This document shows, in pieces, positions 41,557-51,057 of a stretch of 64,000 nucleotides of DNA. The first letter of the stretch is position 1. Each line of letters starts with the position of its first letter. The notes beneath the pieces are model-generated. The model worked only from the letters and a program-made list of their open reading frames with translations, had not been told where the DNA came from and ran no database searches. The stretch is taken from contig QCMJ01000002.1 in assembly GCA_003213855.1 (NCBI GenBank), positions 103,060 through 167,059 of the forward strand, in the 5' to 3' direction. The position numbers were made by a program, and so were the translations under genes. This stretch comes from Prochlorococcus sp. AG-418-O03. GTDB taxonomy: Bacteria > Cyanobacteriota > Cyanobacteriia > PCC-6307 > Cyanobiaceae.

Positions 41557-42924
41557 ATGGCTAAATTCGACGCCCATCTTAAATGTTCATTTTGCGGGAA
41601 ATCACAAGACCAAGTAAGAAAGCTTATAGCCGGTCCTGGGGTTTACATCTGTGATGAGTGCATAGATCTTTGTAATGAGATTCTCGATGAAGAACTACTT
41701 GATAGTCAAGCGAACACAAACAACGCTCCGCAAGTAAAAAAGAAATTACCAACTGATAATCCAAAAAAATCTGTTCCTTTAGAATTAACCTCAATTCCTA
41801 AACCATTAGAAATTAAAAGTTTTCTAGATAAGCAAGTTGTTGGACAAGAATCTGCAAAAAAAATATTATCAGTAGCCGTATACAATCATTACAAGCGATT
41901 AGCTTGGAAAGTTAAAGAAGATAGTAAAAATAACAATTCAATAGATTCACAAGCAACTAAGTTACAAAAATCAAATATTTTACTCATCGGCCCTACTGGA
42001 AGTGGAAAAACATTATTGGCGCAAACTTTAGCAGAGTTTCTGGATGTTCCTTTTGCAGTAGCTGATGCAACGACTTTGACAGAAGCTGGATATGTCGGGG
42101 AGGATGTTGAAAACATACTTTTAAGACTTCTACAGAAATCAGAAATGAATGTAGAACTAGCTCAAAAAGGAATTATTTATATTGATGAAATAGATAAAAT
42201 TGCAAGAAAAAGCGAGAATCCTTCAATTACTAGAGATGTCTCTGGTGAGGGAGTACAGCAAGCATTATTAAAAATGCTTGAAGGAACAATTGCTAATGTG
42301 CCGCCACAAGGCGGAAGAAAACATCCTTATCATGACTGCATACAAATTGATACGAGTCAAATATTATTCATTTGCGGGGGAGCTTTTATAGGGTTAGAGG
42401 ATATCGTTCAAAAGCGTATGGGTAAAAACTCTATAGGATTTACCACCAATTCAGATCAAAACAAAATTGATACAAAAAAAATAGTAGACCCAAGAGATTC
42501 CCTGAAAAATTTAGAATTAGATGACTTAGTGAAATATGGCCTAATTCCAGAATTTATTGGAAGAATTCCGGTGTGTGCTGTATTAGATCGTCTTACTAAA
42601 GAAACTTTAGAATCTATTTTGACTCAACCAAGAGATGCATTAGTAAAGCAATTCAAAACTTTGCTAAGTATGGATAATGTTGAATTATCATTTGAGCCTG
42701 ATTCTGTTGAAGCTATAGCAAATGAAGCATATAAAAGAAAAACAGGTGCAAGAGCATTAAGATCAATAATTGAAGAGCTAATGCTAGACATAATGTACAC
42801 TTTGCCCTCTGAAGAAAATGTAAAAGAATTCACAATTACGAAAAAAATGGTAGATAATTTGTTCTCATCTAAAATTGTTAAACTACCTTCAGGATCAAAA
42901 AGAATTATTAAAGAGTCTGCATAA
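41557..42924 (+). CDS. clpX: Clp protease ATP-binding subunit ClpX
   Basis: The 455-residue AAA+ unfoldase. The N-terminal C4 zinc domain has C10, C13, C32 and C35. The motor has Walker [20 protein letters not shown], Walker [14 protein letters not shown], the pore loop [12 protein letters not shown], and the IGF loop (KNSIGFTT) that docks on ClpP. C-terminal sensor-2 is [15 protein letters not shown]. It recognises, among others, ssrA-tagged proteins, linking it with smpB. Complete and of normal length. Confidence 0.97.
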   Translation: MAKFDAHLKCSFCGKSQDQVRKLIAGPGVYICDECIDLCNEILDEELLDSQANTNNAPQVKKKLPTDNPKKSVPLELTSIPKPLEIKSFLDKQVVGQESAKKILSVAVYNHYKRLAWKVKEDSKNNNSIDSQATKLQKSNILLIGPTGSGKTLLAQTLAEFLDVPFAVADATTLTEAGYVGEDVENILLRLLQKSEMNVELAQKGIIYIDEIDKIARKSENPSITRDVSGEGVQQALLKMLEGTIANVPPQGGRKHPYHDCIQIDTSQILFICGGAFIGLEDIVQKRMGKNSIGFTTNSDQNKIDTKKIVDPRDSLKNLELDDLVKYGLIPEFIGRIPVCAVLDRLTKETLESILTQPRDALVKQFKTLLSMDNVELSFEPDSVEAIANEAYKRKTGARALRSIIEELMLDIMYTLPSEENVKEFTITKKMVDNLFSSKIVKLPSGSKRIIKESA

Positions 42925-42981
42925 AATTAGAGTTTAATTTTTTGAATTGAATCCCGAATTTTTCTAATTAATGAAAAATAA

Positions 42982-44745
42982 ATGCCAAATATACATAAGC
43001 CTTTTCATCAAAAATATAGACCAAACAACTTAGACGAACTGGTTGGGCAAAAATTTATATCCATTACACTCAAACAAGCACTATTAACAAAAAAAATTGC
43101 TCCTGCATATCTTTTTAATGGTCCAAGAGGAACTGGAAAAACATCAAGTGCAAGAATATTTGCAAAATCTTTAAATTGCCAGGCATTCGACCAACCTACG
43201 ATAACTCCTTGTTGTAAATGTGACTTATGTAGACAAATTACAGATGGTAGCGCTTTAGATATTATCGAGATTGATGCAGCATCAAATACAGGAGTAGAAA
43301 ATATAAGAGAAATTATAGAAAGAGCGAGATTTGCACCTACTCAAGCGAGATGGAAAGTATATGTTATTGATGAATGTCATATGCTTTCAACGGCAGCTTC
43401 AAATGCTTTACTAAAAACTATCGAAGAACCGCCCTCAAGAGTTGTATTTATCCTTGCGACGACAAATCCTGAGAGAGTCTTAAATACAATAAAAAGTAGA
43501 TGCCAAAAGTTTGATTTTAGAAGAATAAGCCCTAGTGATATTTTTCAACATTTATCAGAAATCGCCGAAAAAGAATCCATTGAGTATGAAGTTCAGGCCT
43601 TAAAAATGATTGCTAAAAGATCTAATGGAGGTATGAGAGATGCACAAAGCCTCCTTGAACAATTGAATCTTTTGCCAGAAGGGATAACAATTAATAATAT
43701 CCAAAACCTCTTAGGAGAAGTATCAGAAAATGAATTATCAAATCTGATTAAATCGTTGATTGAAAATAATCCAGAGTCATTAATTATCACCTGCAACAAA
43801 TTATATGATGCAGGAAACGAACCTCTTCAAATAATTATCGGATTATTGAACATAACAAGAGATCTACTATTACACACTACAAAAAATAAATATTCAGATC
43901 TTTATTATACGTCTGATGAATTTCAAGATGAATTGGATAAAATCTCAAAAACAATAAATAAATCAACAATAATTAATTGGCATAGTAATCTGAGAAATAT
44001 TGAATATCAAATCAAATCAAGTGATAATCCAAGGCTTTGGTTTGAAATACATTTAACTGGCCTTCTAAGTAATCAAGAGATAAATAGTTTTAAAAATAAG
44101 CAAGAAATTAAAAATAATACGACTGAGGAGAATCATGAAAGTAGACAAAACATTGCAATTTTTAAAAAAGAAAATATTTCTAATGAAATTCAAAAGCCAA
44201 GTATCAAAAAAGAGATAACTCGCGATGAATTGATCGAAAAAAAAGACGAAAAATTAGAAAAATTTGAAGTTCTTGAAAAAGAAAGTATTGAAAATATTTC
44301 TGACAATAACCAAAATAATCCTGAATCAAATAATTTAAAAGATAAATGGGAATTAATTCTTTCTAAAGTAGAGTTACCATCAACAAGAATGTTACTTTCA
44401 CAACAAGCCGAACTTGAAAGTTTTGATTCGGAGAAAATAACAATTGCATTATCTCCAAACTGGGAAAATATGATTAAAAGCAGAAAAGTTATAATTGAAA
44501 ATACTGTAAAAAAGATATTTGGAGATCAAATAATACTTTATTTCTCAACCAAAAATTTAAATAAAAGTAACCCAACAAATACTCCAGAAATGACCCAAAA
44601 TGAAGTAAATAATTTTCGACCATTAAAAAAAATAGAACAAAAAACTAATTCATCAACAAAAATATCTAACCAGAAGACTTATGATGATAGCTCAAAAAAC
44701 TTAGCAAATTTTTTTAATGGGGAAATTATAGACCTTGATGAATAA
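42982..44745 (+). CDS. dnaX: DNA polymerase III gamma/tau subunit
   Basis: A 587-residue DnaX. Walker A is FNGPRGTGKTSSARIFAKSL (G47-T54), the zinc site uses C66 and C77-C83 (CCKCDLC), Walker B/DExx is VYVIDECHMLSTAASNAL, and sensor 1 is VFILATTNPERVLNTIKSRC. The ATPase and collar domains run to about residue 370, followed by a charged low-complexity linker and a C-terminal tau-like domain (KWELILSKVELPSTRMLLS). An A8 tract at codons 419-421 could allow slippage to a shorter gamma-like product. No intein. Confidence 0.95.
   Translation: MPNIHKPFHQKYRPNNLDELVGQKFISITLKQALLTKKIAPAYLFNGPRGTGKTSSARIFAKSLNCQAFDQPTITPCCKCDLCRQITDGSALDIIEIDAASNTGVENIREIIERARFAPTQARWKVYVIDECHMLSTAASNALLKTIEEPPSRVVFILATTNPERVLNTIKSRCQKFDFRRISPSDIFQHLSEIAEKESIEYEVQALKMIAKRSNGGMRDAQSLLEQLNLLPEGITINNIQNLLGEVSENELSNLIKSLIENNPESLIITCNKLYDAGNEPLQIIIGLLNITRDLLLHTTKNKYSDLYYTSDEFQDELDKISKTINKSTIINWHSNLRNIEYQIKSSDNPRLWFEIHLTGLLSNQEINSFKNKQEIKNNTTEENHESRQNIAIFKKENISNEIQKPSIKKEITRDELIEKKDEKLEKFEVLEKESIENISDNNQNNPESNNLKDKWELILSKVELPSTRMLLSQQAELESFDSEKITIALSPNWENMIKSRKVIIENTVKKIFGDQIILYFSTKNLNKSNPTNTPEMTQNEVNNFRPLKKIEQKTNSSTKISNQKTYDDSSKNLANFFNGEIIDLDE
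44237..44244 (+). other. A8 slippery tract in dnaX
   Basis: Eight consecutive A residues lie in phase as gaA AAA AAA Gac, the X XXY YYZ form. The -1 frame stops at TGA 44265-44267, giving about 428 residues; the +1 frame stops at TAG 44255-44257. The site lies in the linker between the ATPase/collar and tau-like domains. Function is inferred, not shown. Confidence 0.4.
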
Positions 44746-44746
44746 A

Positions 44747-46048
44747 TTAAACTCCAGTATGTATAGTTTTTCGCCAAAGTATCTTTTTGGGAAAAATAGA
44801 CATCTTTACTGTTACCCAAGGAATTACTAAAAACCAATGTGATAAATAAAAAACCGACACAAATACCATCAAAAAATTGCTTTTTTGCAAAACTGGTACT
44901 TCGCTTTTACAAGAAGAACCGTACCAAAAAGCAATTCCAGATAACATAAAAGCTGTAAATGAAATAGGCCAGTAAATTGGTGAATCTAATAAAACAATAC
45001 TGAAAACTAAATCAAAAATAGAAATGATTGGTAGTGCATATTGCAAGATGAAGAAGTAAGTTAAATCAAATTTTTGCAAATAATCAATTTTATTGGTAAG
45101 TAATTGATCTCCATAATCAAAGAATCTTTGCAAACCCCCCTCTGCCCATCTTTGCCTTTGCGCTAATAAGGCATTTAAATTCTCAACTGCCTCCTCCATT
45201 ACTGGAGGATCCCACAAGATTCCAATTCTAGATTTTGATAATAATAACCTTAAACTTAAATCAAGATCATCTGTAACTGTATCTTCATTAAAAGAACCAC
45301 ATGACAATAATGTATCTTTCCTAATTAATTGGCCATTTCCTCTTAATTCAGAAACTCCAGCAACTGATAATCTTCCATATTGGAAGATTGCGTCCATAGC
45401 CATCTCCATTGACTGACAGGAAGTTAAAAAATTCTTACTTACATTTGTTACTGATTTTCTTAGTTGAACTGCAGACCAATCACCCTCTTCTACAAAACTA
45501 AATAACCTTATCAAAGAATCTTGTTTTAATTCAGCATCAGCATCCAAAACTAATAACCATTCACCATGAGTAAACTTCAAGGCATAATTTAAAGCTCCTG
45601 ACTTTCCTCCGCCTGCGTTTGGAGAACGACTTACGACTTTTAGCTTTTCATATTGTCTAGAAAGTCGATCTAAAATTAAGGGAGTCTTATCTGAACTGCC
45701 ATCATCGATTATGTAAATATTTAATTTATTTGTTGGATAATCTAAATTAAATAATCTTTCAACTAATCTTGCTATGACATTCTCTTCATCTCTAGCTGCG
45801 ACTAAAATGTCAAGCACAGGTAACTCTTTATTGGTAATTCTGCTGCTTAGAGTATTTGAAACGTTGTTCCTCTTAAAATTTCTAGAAATAACTATCAAAC
45901 CGTAAAAAACAATCAAAAAAGTAAGAGTCAATATAATCAAAAAGAAATTTTCGATATTGTAAACATGAGGAATGAAAGCTACTAAAAAACATGCACTAAG
46001 AAATATAAACGACTTTAATCTTCGATTTTTATAAAAACCCTTACTCAT
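44747..46048 (-). CDS. membrane family 2 glycosyltransferase, cellulose-synthase-like
   Basis: A 433-residue processive-type GT2 enzyme. Two N-terminal membrane helices precede the catalytic domain with LVAARDEENVIARLVERLF, YIIDDGSSDKTP, WLLVLDADAEL (the DxD) and the acceptor motif QRQRWAEGGLQRFF; three or four helices follow. This layout matches synthases that polymerise a sugar while exporting it. The sugar is unknown. It lies 27 bases after the SpoIID-like gene on the same strand and one base from the convergent dnaX stop. Confidence 0.87.
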   Translation of the reverse strand: MSKGFYKNRRLKSFIFLSACFLVAFIPHVYNIENFFLIILTLTFLIVFYGLIVISRNFKRNNVSNTLSSRITNKELPVLDILVAARDEENVIARLVERLFNLDYPTNKLNIYIIDDGSSDKTPLILDRLSRQYEKLKVVSRSPNAGGGKSGALNYALKFTHGEWLLVLDADAELKQDSLIRLFSFVEEGDWSAVQLRKSVTNVSKNFLTSCQSMEMAMDAIFQYGRLSVAGVSELRGNGQLIRKDTLLSCGSFNEDTVTDDLDLSLRLLLSKSRIGILWDPPVMEEAVENLNALLAQRQRWAEGGLQRFFDYGDQLLTNKIDYLQKFDLTYFFILQYALPIISIFDLVFSIVLLDSPIYWPISFTAFMLSGIAFWYGSSCKSEVPVLQKSNFLMVFVSVFYLSHWFLVIPWVTVKMSIFPKKILWRKTIHTGV

Positions 46049-46075
46049 AAAAGTAAATCTTTAATTACTTAACTT

Positions 46076-47614
46076 TCATTGAGACAATATCTCAATTTTT
46101 TTCAGTTTTGCATTTCGATAGTAATGATTCAATATTTGTTCATAAGAGAATCCTAATTTAGCCATTTCAATTGCGCCTGACTGAGATAAACCTACACCAT
46201 GGCCGAAGCCTCCTCCTCTCAAAAGCCATAAATCATCACTTAATTTATTAATAGTAAACAAATTACTAGGTATAAAATTTAATACCCGTCGAATATCATC
46301 TTTAACTAGAACAATAGATTTATTAACTTTATTTGTTTGTATTTCTAATTTTGTCACTCTGCCACTAAACCCACGTTCAATAGAATTCAAATCGAAAACA
46401 TCATCATTAATATTTATAAGTTTATTTTTAATTAACTTTTCTTTAATTTCAAGACTAGAAATTTTCTTGTTCCATCGAAAAAGAGAATGATTGCTCCCAT
46501 AAAACTGTTCTTTATCAAAATCTAAAAAATTATTTATATCAGATTCACTAATAAATGGAAGTTTAAAATTTTTATCTAATGATATCGAACCATCAATGAT
46601 TGAATTAAAATAAGAATAATCTTGAATTTGCCAAGACTCTCCTGCAGTAGCAGATACGCCACCATTAGAACCATGGTAAAAAGCATTTATTGGTTGATTT
46701 CTATAAGTGAGAATTAAATTTGAAGTTGCTTTTATAGCTTTTTGCACTTTTTTATTTGTAATTTTAGGAGGCTTATAAACTTGACATTGAGTGGTGATAC
46801 ATAAATGATATTTATCCATATTAAATCTATCAGAATTAAAAATTCCCCAAGTTCTTGCTATGACTGCTTGCGCTTTGAGTGCTTCTAAAGGAGAATTTGG
46901 TCCAATTTCGTATGGCAAAACTCCTGCCAAATAATCATCAAACTCAATTTTTTGAACTAATGTCCAAGTTCCATATAAATCTTTTAATAAATAAAAATTT
47001 TTACCAAAATTGACCCCATTTATTATTATATTTTCTTGAGCATAAATATATATAGGTCCTTCCAGTTTCAAAAGACTATATTCACTTCTAAGAACAGGAG
47101 TAATTTGAAATTTTTTTATTTTTCTAGAAATCTTATTTTTTAATTCAAACTCTGGGAAACCATCTTCAAATGGAATCCATACTTCCCAATTTTTTGGGTA
47201 AGCAACTGTCGTCTCAAATCCTTTATCTTTAAGTTTCTCTGCTTGTTTTTTTGCTGATTCATAGCTAGCAAAAGGACCAAAAACAATTTTTTCTATTGTT
47301 TTTGGATTGTTGATGGGTATATCCACCCAACTAATATTAATCTCTTTTGATTTATGTTTAATACCGTTGGACGATATCAGATTTAAAAAACCTTTTTCAG
47401 TGATAAAATTGATATTCTTTGTTTTTGAAAAACTGTCATTCTCCCCGCCTAGATATTGCTTTAAACCAATTAAAAATTTTCCTTTTTTAATTTCATTATT
47501 GAGTTCAAACTTTTTCAACTCTTCTCCTTTTACATTTGAAGTAAATTTAGTGTTTACTAATAAAAGAGAAATGCATCCTAAAAATAAGTTTAAAAAGGCA
47601 AATTTAAGTTTCAT
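46076..47614 (-). CDS. exported SpoIID/LytB-domain protein with SPOR-like segment
   Basis: A 512-residue protein with an N-terminal signal peptide (about 1-25). Around residues 105-160 a SPOR-like unit is visible: VFGPFASYESAKKQAEKLKD and GFETTVAYP. The SpoIID domain follows, with GVLPYEIGPNSPLEALKAQA (the catalytic glutamate in this motif), FYHGSNGGVSATAGESW, and GFGHGVGLSQSGAIEMAKLG near the end. SpoIID proteins are lytic transglycosylases of peptidoglycan; SPOR units bind denuded glycan. It is probably a division or wall-remodelling protein, not a sporulation gene. Confidence 0.87.
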   Translation of the reverse strand: MKLKFAFLNLFLGCISLLLVNTKFTSNVKGEELKKFELNNEIKKGKFLIGLKQYLGGENDSFSKTKNINFITEKGFLNLISSNGIKHKSKEINISWVDIPINNPKTIEKIVFGPFASYESAKKQAEKLKDKGFETTVAYPKNWEVWIPFEDGFPEFELKNKISRKIKKFQITPVLRSEYSLLKLEGPIYIYAQENIIINGVNFGKNFYLLKDLYGTWTLVQKIEFDDYLAGVLPYEIGPNSPLEALKAQAVIARTWGIFNSDRFNMDKYHLCITTQCQVYKPPKITNKKVQKAIKATSNLILTYRNQPINAFYHGSNGGVSATAGESWQIQDYSYFNSIIDGSISLDKNFKLPFISESDINNFLDFDKEQFYGSNHSLFRWNKKISSLEIKEKLIKNKLININDDVFDLNSIERGFSGRVTKLEIQTNKVNKSIVLVKDDIRRVLNFIPSNLFTINKLSDDLWLLRGGGFGHGVGLSQSGAIEMAKLGFSYEQILNHYYRNAKLKKIEILSQ

Positions 47615-47650
47615 AAGTTAGAACTTTCTTAATCAATTAAAAACTTTAAT

Positions 47651-47679
47651 TTGCACCAATGCGTATAAAGGTTTAGATT
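47651..47679 (+). promoter_or_regulatory. candidate rpmI-rplT promoter
   Basis: TTGCAC (47651-47656) and TAGATT (47674-47679) are separated by exactly 17 bases and lie 27 bases before the rpmI ATG, in the divergent spacer with the SpoIID-like gene. The -35 is good and the -10 moderate. This is the best-spaced sigma-70-type pair I noticed. Confidence 0.45.
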
Positions 47680-47705
47680 ATCCTAATTAAACACATTTGA
47701 CTTAA

Positions 47706-47903
47706 ATGTCTAAACTAAAAACTCGTAAATCAGCTGCCAAAAGATTTAAAGCTACTGCGACGGGTAAATTCATGAGAAGAAGAGCTTTCCATAATCATTT
47801 ACTTGATCATAAAAGCTCAAAATTAAAAAGACATCTATCAACAAAAGCCGTAGTTGATGAAAGAGATGCTGATAATGTAAGATTAATGATTCCATACGCA
47901 TAA
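47706..47903 (+). CDS. rpmI: 50S ribosomal protein L35
   Basis: The 65-residue basic protein has the L35 signature [20 protein letters not shown] and the following [14 protein letters not shown]. It belongs to the large subunit. It is 28 bases upstream of rplT, the usual pair, but infC is not adjacent. ATG start without a Shine-Dalgarno sequence. Confidence 0.97.
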
Positions 47904-47931
47904 ATCTTTAACCAATTTTTATTAGATATTC

Positions 47932-48279
47932 ATGGCACGCGTAAAAAGAGGCAACATAGCCAGAAAAAGAAGAAACAAAATCTTAAATCTTGCAAAAGGT
48001 TTTAGAGGCGGCAACAAAAATCTTTTCAGAACAGCAAATCAAAGAGTGATGAAAGCTCTTTGTAATGCTTATAGGGATAGAAGAAGAAGAAAAAGAGATT
48101 TTAGAAGACTTTGGATTTCTAGAATTAACGCATCTGCCAGGATAAATGGCACAAACTATAGCAAGTTGATAAATGGCATGAAAAATTCAGAAATTATTAT
48201 TAATAGAAAAATGCTTGCTCAATTAGCCTTAAACGATCCTAAGTGTTTTGAAAAAATTGTTTCTTCCGTTAGTAAGTAG
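47932..48279 (+). CDS. rplT: 50S ribosomal protein L20
   Basis: A 115-residue, arginine-rich protein with the L20 pattern [40 protein letters not shown] and [15 protein letters not shown]20 binds 23S rRNA early in 50S assembly and represses its own operon in some bacteria. The short rpmI leader here shows no obvious mimic of the rRNA site. Confidence 0.97.
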   Translation: MARVKRGNIARKRRNKILNLAKGFRGGNKNLFRTANQRVMKALCNAYRDRRRRKRDFRRLWISRINASARINGTNYSKLINGMKNSEIIINRKMLAQLALNDPKCFEKIVSSVSK

Positions 48280-48315
48280 AAAAAAGAATATAATCTAAAA
48301 AAATTAATATAAATA

Positions 48316-48873
48316 ATGGAAATATCTTCCTTTCAATCTTATTTAATAATTCTTTTTGTTGTATTAATAATAATTTCCATTTTTGTATTCAGACAATTTC
48401 TAAAAACAAGAAGTGAAGAATTAAATTTAGTAGAATTCGAGCAGAAAGGTTTAGATTCTCTTACTCAAGCTACAGAATTATATGAATTTGGGTCTATTCA
48501 GATAAAAAAAAGATTATATTCTGAAGCAACTAAAACTTTTTTAAAAGCAATTGAAAATTATGAAAATGAACCTGATGAAGCCAAAGCAATAATAAACAAT
48601 GCTTTAGGATTCTCTTATGCTGCTCAAAATGAATTTAAGAAAGCAATTAAACACTATAACTCTGCAATAAAATCACTCCCAGAATATCCTATAGCCCTAA
48701 ATAACCTAGCATCAGCACAACAGCGTTTACTTGAGTACGACTCGGCATATGCTACTTATCAAAAGGTTTTGGTCATAGATCCAAAAAACAAAACAGCAAT
48801 TAAAAAAAGTAAGGAGTTAGAAAAAAGAAATAATTATAAACCTTATAAAGGTATTAAAGATAAGGGATTCTAA
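48316..48873 (+). CDS. membrane-anchored TPR-repeat protein
   Basis: A 185-residue protein with one N-terminal membrane helix (about residues 8-28) followed by an amphipathic linker and roughly three tetratricopeptide repeats, seen in [40 protein letters not shown] and [23 protein letters not shown] arrays bind protein partners; in cyanobacteria they often help assemble photosynthetic complexes, but no partner is visible. thiG starts two bases after its stop. Confidence 0.85.
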   Translation: MEISSFQSYLIILFVVLIIISIFVFRQFLKTRSEELNLVEFEQKGLDSLTQATELYEFGSIQIKKRLYSEATKTFLKAIENYENEPDEAKAIINNALGFSYAAQNEFKKAIKHYNSAIKSLPEYPIALNNLASAQQRLLEYDSAYATYQKVLVIDPKNKTAIKKSKELEKRNNYKPYKGIKDKGF

Positions 48874-48875
48874 AT

Positions 48876-49670
48876 ATGGAAAATTATTCTTCTTTACTAA
48901 TTGGTGGAAAACAATTTTCCAGTAGATTAATGGTGGGTACTGGCAAATACAAATCTACTCAAGATATGGTAGAAAGTTTGTCAAATTCTGAAACGGAAAT
49001 TATAACCGTCGCTGTTAGAAGAATTAAAAATGATCAGACCGGAGAAAATTTACTCGAAAAGATCAACTGGAAAAAATACTGGATGCTTCCTAATACAGCA
49101 GGTTGTGTTAATTCAGATGAGGCAGTGAGAATAGCAATTTTAGGTAGAGAACTTGCAAAATTATCTGGTCAAGAAGAAAATAATTTTGTGAAGTTAGAAG
49201 TTATTCCTGACAAAAAGTATTTGTTGCCAGATCCAATAGAAACCATTAAAGCAGCCGAAATTTTAATAAAAAAGGGTTTTGCTGTACTTCCTTATATCAA
49301 TGCAGATCCTATTCTCGCAAAAAGACTAGAAGAAATAGGTTGTGCAACTGTAATGCCATTGGGCTCGCCTATCGGCTCCGGGCAAGGTTTATTAAATTTA
49401 TCAAATATAAGGATAATTATTGAGAATGCAAAAGTGCCAGTAATAATTGATGCAGGAATTGGGGTTCCTAGTGAAGCTTCTCAAGCTATGGAAATTGGAG
49501 CTGATGGTGTTTTAATCAATAGTGCAATAGCACAAGCTAAAAATCCTGCTCTAATGGCCCAAGCGATAAATTATGGTGTGAAAGCTGGCAGGCAAGCTTT
49601 TCTGGCAGGAAGAATTAAAAAACAAGACTTTGCGTTGGCAAGTTCACCGGAAAAAAACATATCTATCTAA
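48876..49670 (+). CDS. thiG: thiazole synthase
   Basis: The 264-residue (beta/alpha)8 enzyme forms the thiazole ring of thiamine from deoxyxylulose phosphate, dehydroglycine and ThiS-thiocarboxylate. Signatures are [12 protein letters not shown], the Schiff-base lysine region [53 protein letters not shown] and [18 protein letters not shown]. It lies two bases after the TPR gene and may share its transcript. A hairpin lies immediately after the stop. Confidence 0.96.
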   Translation: MENYSSLLIGGKQFSSRLMVGTGKYKSTQDMVESLSNSETEIITVAVRRIKNDQTGENLLEKINWKKYWMLPNTAGCVNSDEAVRIAILGRELAKLSGQEENNFVKLEVIPDKKYLLPDPIETIKAAEILIKKGFAVLPYINADPILAKRLEEIGCATVMPLGSPIGSGQGLLNLSNIRIIIENAKVPVIIDAGIGVPSEASQAMEIGADGVLINSAIAQAKNPALMAQAINYGVKAGRQAFLAGRIKKQDFALASSPEKNISI

Positions 49671-49702
49671 TTCTCTTTATTTAGCAAAGTTTAAAAAGAG
49701 AA
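49671..49702 (+). terminator. hairpin immediately after thiG
   Basis: A perfect 8-base-pair stem TTCTCTTT / AAAGAGAA with a 16-base loop starts right after the thiG stop. It is followed by a mixed A/T stretch rather than a pure T-run, so termination would be weak. About 134 bases then lead to sqdB. Confidence 0.4.
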
Positions 49703-49826
49703 TAAAAACTTATTATTTTATTGATAGTAATTAAGAAAGAAGATTTGAAACTATTTTCAATGTTTTTTCGCAAATTGGAAGCACACTGTAGTAATTTAAT
49801 AAATATATTATGAATCTATTAATTCT

Positions 49827-49830
49827 GGAG
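49827..49830 (+). promoter_or_regulatory. Shine-Dalgarno sequence of sqdB
   Basis: GGAG lies six bases before the GTG at 49837 and supports that start. Clear Shine-Dalgarno sequences are rare in this window, so this one is worth noting. Confidence 0.6.
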
Positions 49831-49836
49831 TTCTGA

Positions 49837-51030
49837 GTGAAAGTTATTGTTCTAGGTGGAGATGGTTTTTGCGGTTGGCCTTGTGCGGTGAATTTAGCAG
49901 AGCAAAATCATGATGTAATTATTGTCGACAATTTAAGTCGTAGAAAAATTGATATTGATCTAGAGGTAGAATCTTTAACTCCAATTGCTTCGATAACAGA
50001 ACGACTTTCTGCATGGGAAGAAATTGGAGGTAAGCCTATGAGATTTCTTAACATGGATATCTCTAAACAATATCAGAAATTACTCGATTTGCTCATTGAT
50101 GAAAAACCAGATTCTGTGATCCATTTTGCAGAACAAAGAGCAGCGCCTTACTCGATGAAATCTAGTTTTACCAAAAGATATACAGTAGATAATAATGTTA
50201 ATGGCACCCACAACCTTCTTGCTGCAATAGTAGAGAGTAATTTAGATATTCATGTTGTACATTTAGGAACAATGGGAGTTTACGGATATGGATCACATAG
50301 GGGCGCAACAATCCCAGAAGGTTATCTAAAAGTTGAAGTTCCACAACCAGATGGAAGCCGCTTTGAAGAAGAAATATTACACCCTGCAAGTCCAGGTAGT
50401 GTTTACCATATGACTAAAACTTTAGATCAATTATTATTTCTTTACTACAACAAAAATGATCTTGTAAGAATTACTGATCTACATCAAGGTATTGTTTGGG
50501 GAACAAATACAGACGCAACTTTAAAAGATCCTAGATTAACAAACCGATTTGACTACGACGGAGATTATGGAACTGTTCTAAACAGATTTCTAATGCAAGC
50601 TGCAATTGGATATCCATTAAGTGTTCATGGAACAGGAGGGCAAACAAGAGCCTTTATACACATAAAAGACTCTGTAAAATGTGTGCAACTTGCTCTTGAA
50701 AATCCTCCAAAACCTGGAGATAGAGTTAAAATCTTTAATCAAATGACTGAAAGTCATCAAGTTGGAGAACTAGCAAAAAAAGTTGCATCTCTAACAGGTG
50801 CTGATATCAATTATTTACCAAATCCAAGGAACGAAGCAGTAGAAAATGATCTCATTGTTGATAATAAATGCTTTATAGAATTAGGTTTAAACCCAACGAC
50901 TCTTGATAATGGTTTATTAGAAGAAGTTGTTGAAGTTGCTAAAAAATACTCCAATAGATGTGATCTTAAGCGCATTCCTTGTGTTTCATCCTGGACTAAA
51001 AAACAAGCTGAGGCTATAAAGACTAATTAA
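49837..51030 (+). CDS. sqdB: UDP-sulfoquinovose synthase
   Basis: A 397-residue short-chain dehydrogenase-type enzyme making UDP-sulfoquinovose from UDP-glucose and sulfite. NAD-binding VIVLGGDGFCGWPCAVNLAE, IHFAEQRAAPYSMK, LGTMGVYGYG and the catalytic YxxxK in GSVYHMTKTLDQLL are present. With sqdX next door it supplies sulfolipid SQDG, which lets phosphate-starved marine cyanobacteria replace phospholipids. GTG start with a good Shine-Dalgarno sequence. Confidence 0.97.
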   Translation: MKVIVLGGDGFCGWPCAVNLAEQNHDVIIVDNLSRRKIDIDLEVESLTPIASITERLSAWEEIGGKPMRFLNMDISKQYQKLLDLLIDEKPDSVIHFAEQRAAPYSMKSSFTKRYTVDNNVNGTHNLLAAIVESNLDIHVVHLGTMGVYGYGSHRGATIPEGYLKVEVPQPDGSRFEEEILHPASPGSVYHMTKTLDQLLFLYYNKNDLVRITDLHQGIVWGTNTDATLKDPRLTNRFDYDGDYGTVLNRFLMQAAIGYPLSVHGTGGQTRAFIHIKDSVKCVQLALENPPKPGDRVKIFNQMTESHQVGELAKKVASLTGADINYLPNPRNEAVENDLIVDNKCFIELGLNPTTLDNGLLEEVVEVAKKYSNRCDLKRIPCVSSWTKKQAEAIKTN

Positions 51031-51057
51031 AATTTCTGAAATAATTATCTTAAGAAA

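Noticed and set aside
49703..49826. Small RNA gene in the thiG-sqdB spacer
   Set aside because: No conserved motif of known cyanobacterial small RNAs could be recognised; space is equally explained by the sqdB promoter and leader.
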